Positions 60,296-64,000 of a stretch of DNA of 64,000 nt are shown in pieces. A program made the position numbers and the translations under genes. The stretch comes from Heracleum sosnowskyi (Eukaryota > Streptophyta > Magnoliopsida > Apiales > Apiaceae): positions 2,599,001 through 2,663,000 of the forward strand of contig JAUIZM010000012.1 in NCBI GenBank assembly GCA_030848705.1, written 5' to 3'. The notes beneath the pieces were generated by a model, which saw nothing but the letters and a program-made list of their open reading frames with translations, ran no database searches and was not told where the DNA came from. The first letter of the stretch is position 1. Every line of letters begins with the position of its first letter.

Positions 60296-60562
60296 CTGAA
60301 AAAAGATGGTGAAGGTTAGTGTGTGCCCCTAAGAGAAAAAAAGAAGTAAAAATTCCTAAGTGTCCTCACATCGCGTTAAAGAATCATACTACTGTGTTCG
60401 ATACGAACACAGATTGTATTAATAAACTCAGGTTCGGCTCGAACCGTGAGTTGGGCTCTCCTCGATAAGAGGGCCCGGTTCGCACAAATTACCTCGAACA
60501 AACAGTATAATATAAACAGAAAAACATATGAATCAAAGGATGTTTAGAGAAATAAAACTTAC

Positions 60563-60720
60563 TTTGTGAAGAACTGGATGATGAACTCGAAGAACTACTG
60601 GAAACTTGCCGGGAAGTGATGATAATTCTCGCCGTGTTTGATCCTTGAGCAAAATTGACAGAGTTTTGTTACTGTTTTTGATGGAATGAAAATATGGTAA
60701 GAAGTTTTGAGGTATTTATA
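60563..60720 (-). promoter_or_regulatory. Putative promoter and leader exon of the antisense gene
   Basis: On the minus strand ACTATAAATACC gives a TATA box at 60713..60720. With the usual spacing, transcription would start near 60685. The leader exon would run to 60563 and end at ACAAA|GTAAG. No ATG occurs in the leader as read. It lies between the antisense coding region and the 3' LTR, so the element would carry its own promoter on the opposite strand. Confidence 0.6.
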
Positions 60721-60894
60721 GTGGTGAGGAGAGAGAATGTGGGGGGCACGTGTCACCATGTGAATAGATGACACATATTCCCACGAACAGCTGTAAGCCA
60801 TTATGAATAGTCACACACCTGATTATGATGTGCGAGCCGGGCAGAGGGCTCGAACCGTGATGATTAATGAAAATTCCTTGTTCTATTAAGGAAT

Positions 60895-60907
60895 TTTGGG
60901 GGGTAGT
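60895..60907 (+). promoter_or_regulatory. Polypurine tract of the Tat element
   Basis: TTTGGGGGGTAGT ends just before the 3' LTR, the expected site of plus-strand priming. Confidence 0.75.
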
Positions 60908-61850
60908 TGTTATACAAGATTTTCGATAATGGGCCCTAAGCAGGTCCATAAGTGATTTGGGCTTGAAAGGAAGTTATGTTGGTATAATTCAGGCTTCGGC
61001 TCGCACCAAGTGTTCTGGATGAACTGGAATGACCAAGTATAACGGGCTCGAACGAACGTTTATCATTTTGGGCTCGCACGAGTTCCTATTTATGATGATT
61101 AGGTACTGATTAGCCCATGGTACTTGGGAAATAAAATGGGTTGATTTGTTAGGTTAGGGTCAAGTATTATAAGCCCTAAACCATGTTGAGTTTGGGCTCT
61201 CACCATTATGAAGTAATGGGCTCGTGATACTTGTCAGAAATAAGAATATTTGAACATAGGTGAGCTCGCACCACTTGAACTTTGAAAGGGTAATTTTCAT
61301 ATGTTTTATGCGATGCGAGCCTGGCCAGCTCGCATCGTGGGTGAAGCCCAATATATGGAAATTCCCATTTATGGGATGTTTCTTGGTTGACACGGGACAG
61401 ACCTACAATCATGGGAAGAAATGCGGAGATGCCGCGAGATTGTAGGAAAACGTGTGAAGACCGGATTATTTATGGGAACTTGAGGAGGATTGATGATCCT
61501 TAGACTATTTATGGGAACTTGAGGAGGATTGATGATCCTTGGAACTATTTATGGGAACATGAGGTGGATTGATAGTCCTTGAGTTATTTATGGGAACATA
61601 AATCCTGACTATTTTATGGGCTTGGACTGAATGGGCTTATTCAATGACTTGTTCTCCAAGAACTACGTGAGGCTTGATCCCTATATAAAGGGGTACGTAG
61701 GCACCTTGTATGATACACAATTGACACTCGGCAAAGAGCAAGAGAAAGAACCCATTCTCTAATCAATTTTCTGAGGAGTCATCATACAAGTCCAGCCACA
61801 ACTTTCCATAAACCTCCAACACACTGTTGTACGAAATTCTCCTAACAACA
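60908..61850 (+). repeat. 3' LTR of the Tat element
   Basis: Same as the 5' LTR except for one visible change (61056). Followed directly by the target duplication AGATC. The minisatellite lies at 61467..61600. Confidence 0.95.
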
Positions 61851-61855
61851 AGATC

Positions 61856-62469
61856 CACTAAAACTAAAAACAACAATCAACAAGTCTGTAAATCTACAAG
61901 TTAATTCAGAACAAGATTAATGCTAAAAGACTTGCAAAGAAAATCAGTGAGTTGAACCAAATTGTAAAGCAAAGATGAGGAGATAGAATACGAACCAAAT
62001 TACCAGAAATACATAAAAATCAAGTGGCCAATTAGGAGATGAAATCAAAAGAAATCGCAGAGATTGAACTAAAATTGTCGAAGAAGGTCGGGTTGTGTGT
62101 ATAGTTGGGTTTTGTGTGTGTATAGTCATGTTTTCTGTCGAGTATTACGATTTGGGAGATGAAATCGTCAAAATCGCCGTAGAATCGCTGAAGAATCGAA
62201 AGAATTAGGGTTTTTTGTTTTGGGTGTATCAGTCGGGTCGTGTGTGTTTTTGGGTATTAGATTCAATACCCGTCACCCACAATGAAACATTGAGGGCGTA
62301 GAAAGACAAAAATGTAATTTTAGGAGACACCCTCAATGTTTCATTGAGGGCGTAGTAATAGTTCTCCGAATTTACCTTAAATTCTTGATTTAATTATTTA
62401 AAAGTTCAACAAAAATTCAAATAATTATATTTTGAGTATAATTATGATTAATTGGGTGTGTATGAATTT
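61856..62469. other. Right part of the hairpin-ended element and short flank
   Basis: 61856..62354 resumes the element split by the gypsy insertion. Hairpins lie at 62281..62298 (half) and 62330..62350 (complete). Minus-strand sequence from about 62215 downward has the look of a plant 5' leader and could encode a short N-terminus, but no family was recognised. 62355..62469 is AT-rich flank up to the Copia LTR. Confidence 0.45.
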
Positions 62470-63678
62470 TGTTAGGCTCAAGACATGTCTGAACACCACT
62501 ATTAACAAGCCTACACTTTGTGACTATGTCACATTACATGACCTAGTGAGTTCTATCACTGGGATGTAGTATAGGTCTCTAAATGTACTTGTCTTGTTCT
62601 CATGAACATTAGCTTGACCATGTATGCTCAAAGTTATAATGAGCTTAGTAAAGTTTCTTGCATCTAGATTGTATATAGGCCATTGAATAATTATCCTGGT
62701 AGAAGTTCAGAAGTGTTCATGCAGCAGGATAGAGATAAATAAGGCTATGAAGAAATAAGTTGCAGAAATTTGTCTAAGGCATTATATAGCAAAGTCAGAA
62801 GAAAGCTATGTCGTGAAGTCACCAATATCCATGTCGTGAAGTACTATATCACATAGTCCATTTTGTACTATGTCGAGAAGTCCTCAAGACACATGTCGTG
62901 AAGTGTTGAAGTCAGCAAAGTCAAAGAAGCCTAGATCGTGAAGTCCTCAGAATCCCTATGTCGCATAGTCTTCAAATGACCTATGTCGCAAAGTCTTCAA
63001 AGGCTATATCGCGTAGTCCTCACAAGGGAGATCGCGAAGTCAGGAATAAAGTGGAGTTCACGATCTCAACACTTAGCCGTTTACAACAAGACAAATCAAG
63101 GTACAGAATCAAGAATCAAAAGAGACAAATACTGAAGCATTTGTTCTGGCAAGGTGGTCCAAAGAACAGATGGCAAATCTACAGCTAAACTTGGAGAGAA
63201 AGATAAGAGACAAGCAGCTACAGAAACGGGAAAGACTCCGAAAAGCAGGTGGTCCTTCCTGACACAGTTAACATCTTATGGCAGGACAAGTTGGACTTTC
63301 AGCAAGGGGTAACTGTGTAAAAATAGGAGTGTGCACTAGGTTGTAAAGGGCTTATATATATCATGCACATCCTATTGTAAGCTGCAGAAGAGAGATACAC
63401 ATAGTTTTGATCTTAAGTTCTTTTCTCTGTAAGCAAGCAAGTTCAAACTGTTCTTGTTTAGAAGCCAGAAATTCTATTGTGAATTTCTTGGAAAGCTGTA
63501 GTATTTAATTTGCTTATACAAAGTAGATTAAAGTGATTGTGTGTGTTATTTACTTTCTGCATATTACATATCATAATCATATACAGTCTGTTACTTAGTT
63601 TTCAAGAATCGAAAAATATATCAAACTATCCATTCACCCCCCCCTCTGTCTAGTTTCTAGTAGTATTCATTTCTAACA
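62470..63678 (+). repeat. 5' LTR of a Ty1/copia retrotransposon
   Basis: TGTTAG...CTAACA termini, 1209 bp, followed by AG and a primer-binding site. A TATA box (TTATATATATC) lies at 63352..63362. About 300-550 bp upstream of it is an array of nine degenerate TCGTGAAGTC units. The element continues past the window, so its 3' LTR and target duplication cannot be checked. Confidence 0.88.
62807..63041 (+). repeat. Array of TATGTCGYGAAGTC motifs in the Copia U3
   Basis: Units start at about 62807, 62830, 62866, 62893, 62932, 62957, 62982, 63005 and 63029. Examples are TATGTCGTGAAGTC, TATGTCGCAAAGTC and TATATCGCGTAGTC. Most spacings are 23-27 bp (two are about 36-39), and several are followed by YTCA. 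The CG in each unit is conserved. Confidence 0.75.
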
Positions 63679-63680
63679 AG

Positions 63681-63692
63681 TGGTATCAGAGA
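63681..63692 (+). promoter_or_regulatory. Copia primer-binding site (initiator tRNA-Met type)
   Basis: TGGTATCAGAGA starts two bases after the LTR and matches the first 11 bases of the standard plant site TGGTATCAGAGC. Confidence 0.85.
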
Positions 63693-63728
63693 GTAGGCTG
63701 TTAACGTACAAACAGGAAAAGATCAAGA

Positions 63729-64000
63729 ATGAGTTCACAGAAACTAAGCAGTATCAAGATTCCTCCCTTTAACAAGGAGCACTACAGTTTATGGAAGAAG
63801 AAGATGTTGCTTTTCATCAAAGCTTCTAACCCCATGTATTTAGATATTCTAAAGCATGGTCCCTTCATTCCAATGATCGAGATTGGTGAAACAACCATTG
63901 GCACTGAGATTGTACCAGCTAAACATGTGCCCAAAGATCCCTCAAAATACACTGATCCTGAAAAAGAAAAAGTAGCACTGGATGGACATCTTCAACTTAT
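63729..64000 (+). CDS. Copia gag, N-terminal part (runs off the window)
   Basis: Starts MSSQKLSSIKIPPFNKEHYSLWKKKML 48 bp after the primer-binding site. The pattern 'P.F...HY..WK.KM' is the N-terminal gag signature of plant Ty1/copia (DUF4219/UBN2 region). The frame is open to the window edge. Confidence 0.88.
   Translation, partial: MSSQKLSSIKIPPFNKEHYSLWKKKMLLFIKASNPMYLDILKHGPFIPMIEIGETTIGTEIVPAKHVPKDPSKYTDPEKEKVALDGHLQL

Larger units (their letters stand above)
49648..61850 (+). mobile_element. Young Ty3/gypsy Tat-type LTR retrotransposon
   Basis: Two 943-bp LTRs (49648..50590 and 60908..61850) differ at one base by eye (49796 G versus 61056 A). The 5-bp target duplication AGATC is perfect (49643..49647 and 61851..61855). 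The order is LTR, primer-binding site, gag-pol (+), antisense gene (-), polypurine tract, LTR. A second RNase H domain after the gypsy RT-RNase H, and an antisense ORF with a Transposase_28-like block, are features of the Tat lineage (Retand-like). gag-pol is open throughout, so this copy may be autonomous. It inserted in the hairpin-ended element. Confidence 0.95.
48942..62354. mobile_element. Inverted-terminal element with hairpin ends, split by a gypsy element
   Basis: The left end (48942..48970) reads CGCCCTCAATG then ATGAAACATTGAGGG. The right end, read inward from about 62354, gives CGCCCTCAATG then AAACATTGAGGG. The terminal repeats are therefore themselves hairpins. Additional single copies lie just outside the left end (48921..48941) and inside the right end (62281..62298, left arm lost). 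Without the 12.2-kb retrotransposon the element is about 1.2 kb. It holds a short left ORF and, at the right, minus-strand sequence that looks like a plant 5' leader (starts AAACCCTAATTCTTTCG, RC of about 62195..62215). No transposase was recognised and no target duplication was settled. Confidence 0.5.

Overview
The window is nuclear DNA of a flowering plant, almost certainly a eudicot. Evidence: intron-rich genes with GT-AG splice sites that match plant-specific families (mitochondrial KAS, organelle-type short tRNase Z, a DUF1664 protein, an IQD protein, TAF6), AT-rich introns and intergenic DNA, and plant-type transposons of nearly every class. I cannot fix the species from sequence alone. 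All spliced models below were built by hand by finding splice sites that keep frame and family homology.

Layout. 1-6.2 kb: the 3' end of a mitochondrial beta-ketoacyl-ACP synthase gene (+) converges on a complete eight-exon tRNase Z gene (-). A tRNA-Gln(TTG) gene lies antisense inside an intron of that tRNase Z gene, and its first exon carries a five-unit coding repeat. 6.4-15.2 kb: a 5'-truncated LINE sits in one copy of a local tandem duplication, followed by a decayed MULE/FAR1-OTU transposon remnant split by a short Copia-type solo LTR (-). 16.3-24.5 kb: an eleven-exon DUF1664 gene (+) and a six-exon IQD-type calmodulin-binding gene (-), tail to tail. 24.5-36.7 kb: a transposon graveyard with an element carrying eight 15-bp GTTC...GAAC palindromes, two hAT elements with perfect 8-bp target duplications, a TRIM-like retroelement and nested Helitrons. 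37.2-45.5 kb: a complete twelve-coding-exon TAF6 gene (+) with a small Helitron in an intron, a glycine-rich secreted protein gene, and a partial TAF6 pseudogene. 46-47.8 kb: a long-TIR fold-back MITE and unannotated DNA. 47.8-62.4 kb: an array of hairpin repeats (arms CCCTCAATG/CATTGAGGG) next to an inverted-terminal element whose ends carry the same hairpin. That element is split by a very young 12.2-kb Ty3/gypsy Tat-type retrotransposon (943-bp LTRs with one visible difference, TSD AGATC). 62.5-64 kb: the 5' LTR, primer-binding site and start of gag of a Ty1/copia element running off the window.

The most striking points are: (1) the Tat element has an intact 2089-codon gag-pol and, on the opposite strand, what reads as a complete spliced gene (TATA box, 5'UTR intron, three coding exons, 841 aa); (2) a tRNA gene nested in the gene for a tRNA 3'-processing enzyme; (3) the CCCTCAATG hairpin family with a paired arm change that keeps base pairing; (4) short palindromes repeated inside and at the ends of one MITE.
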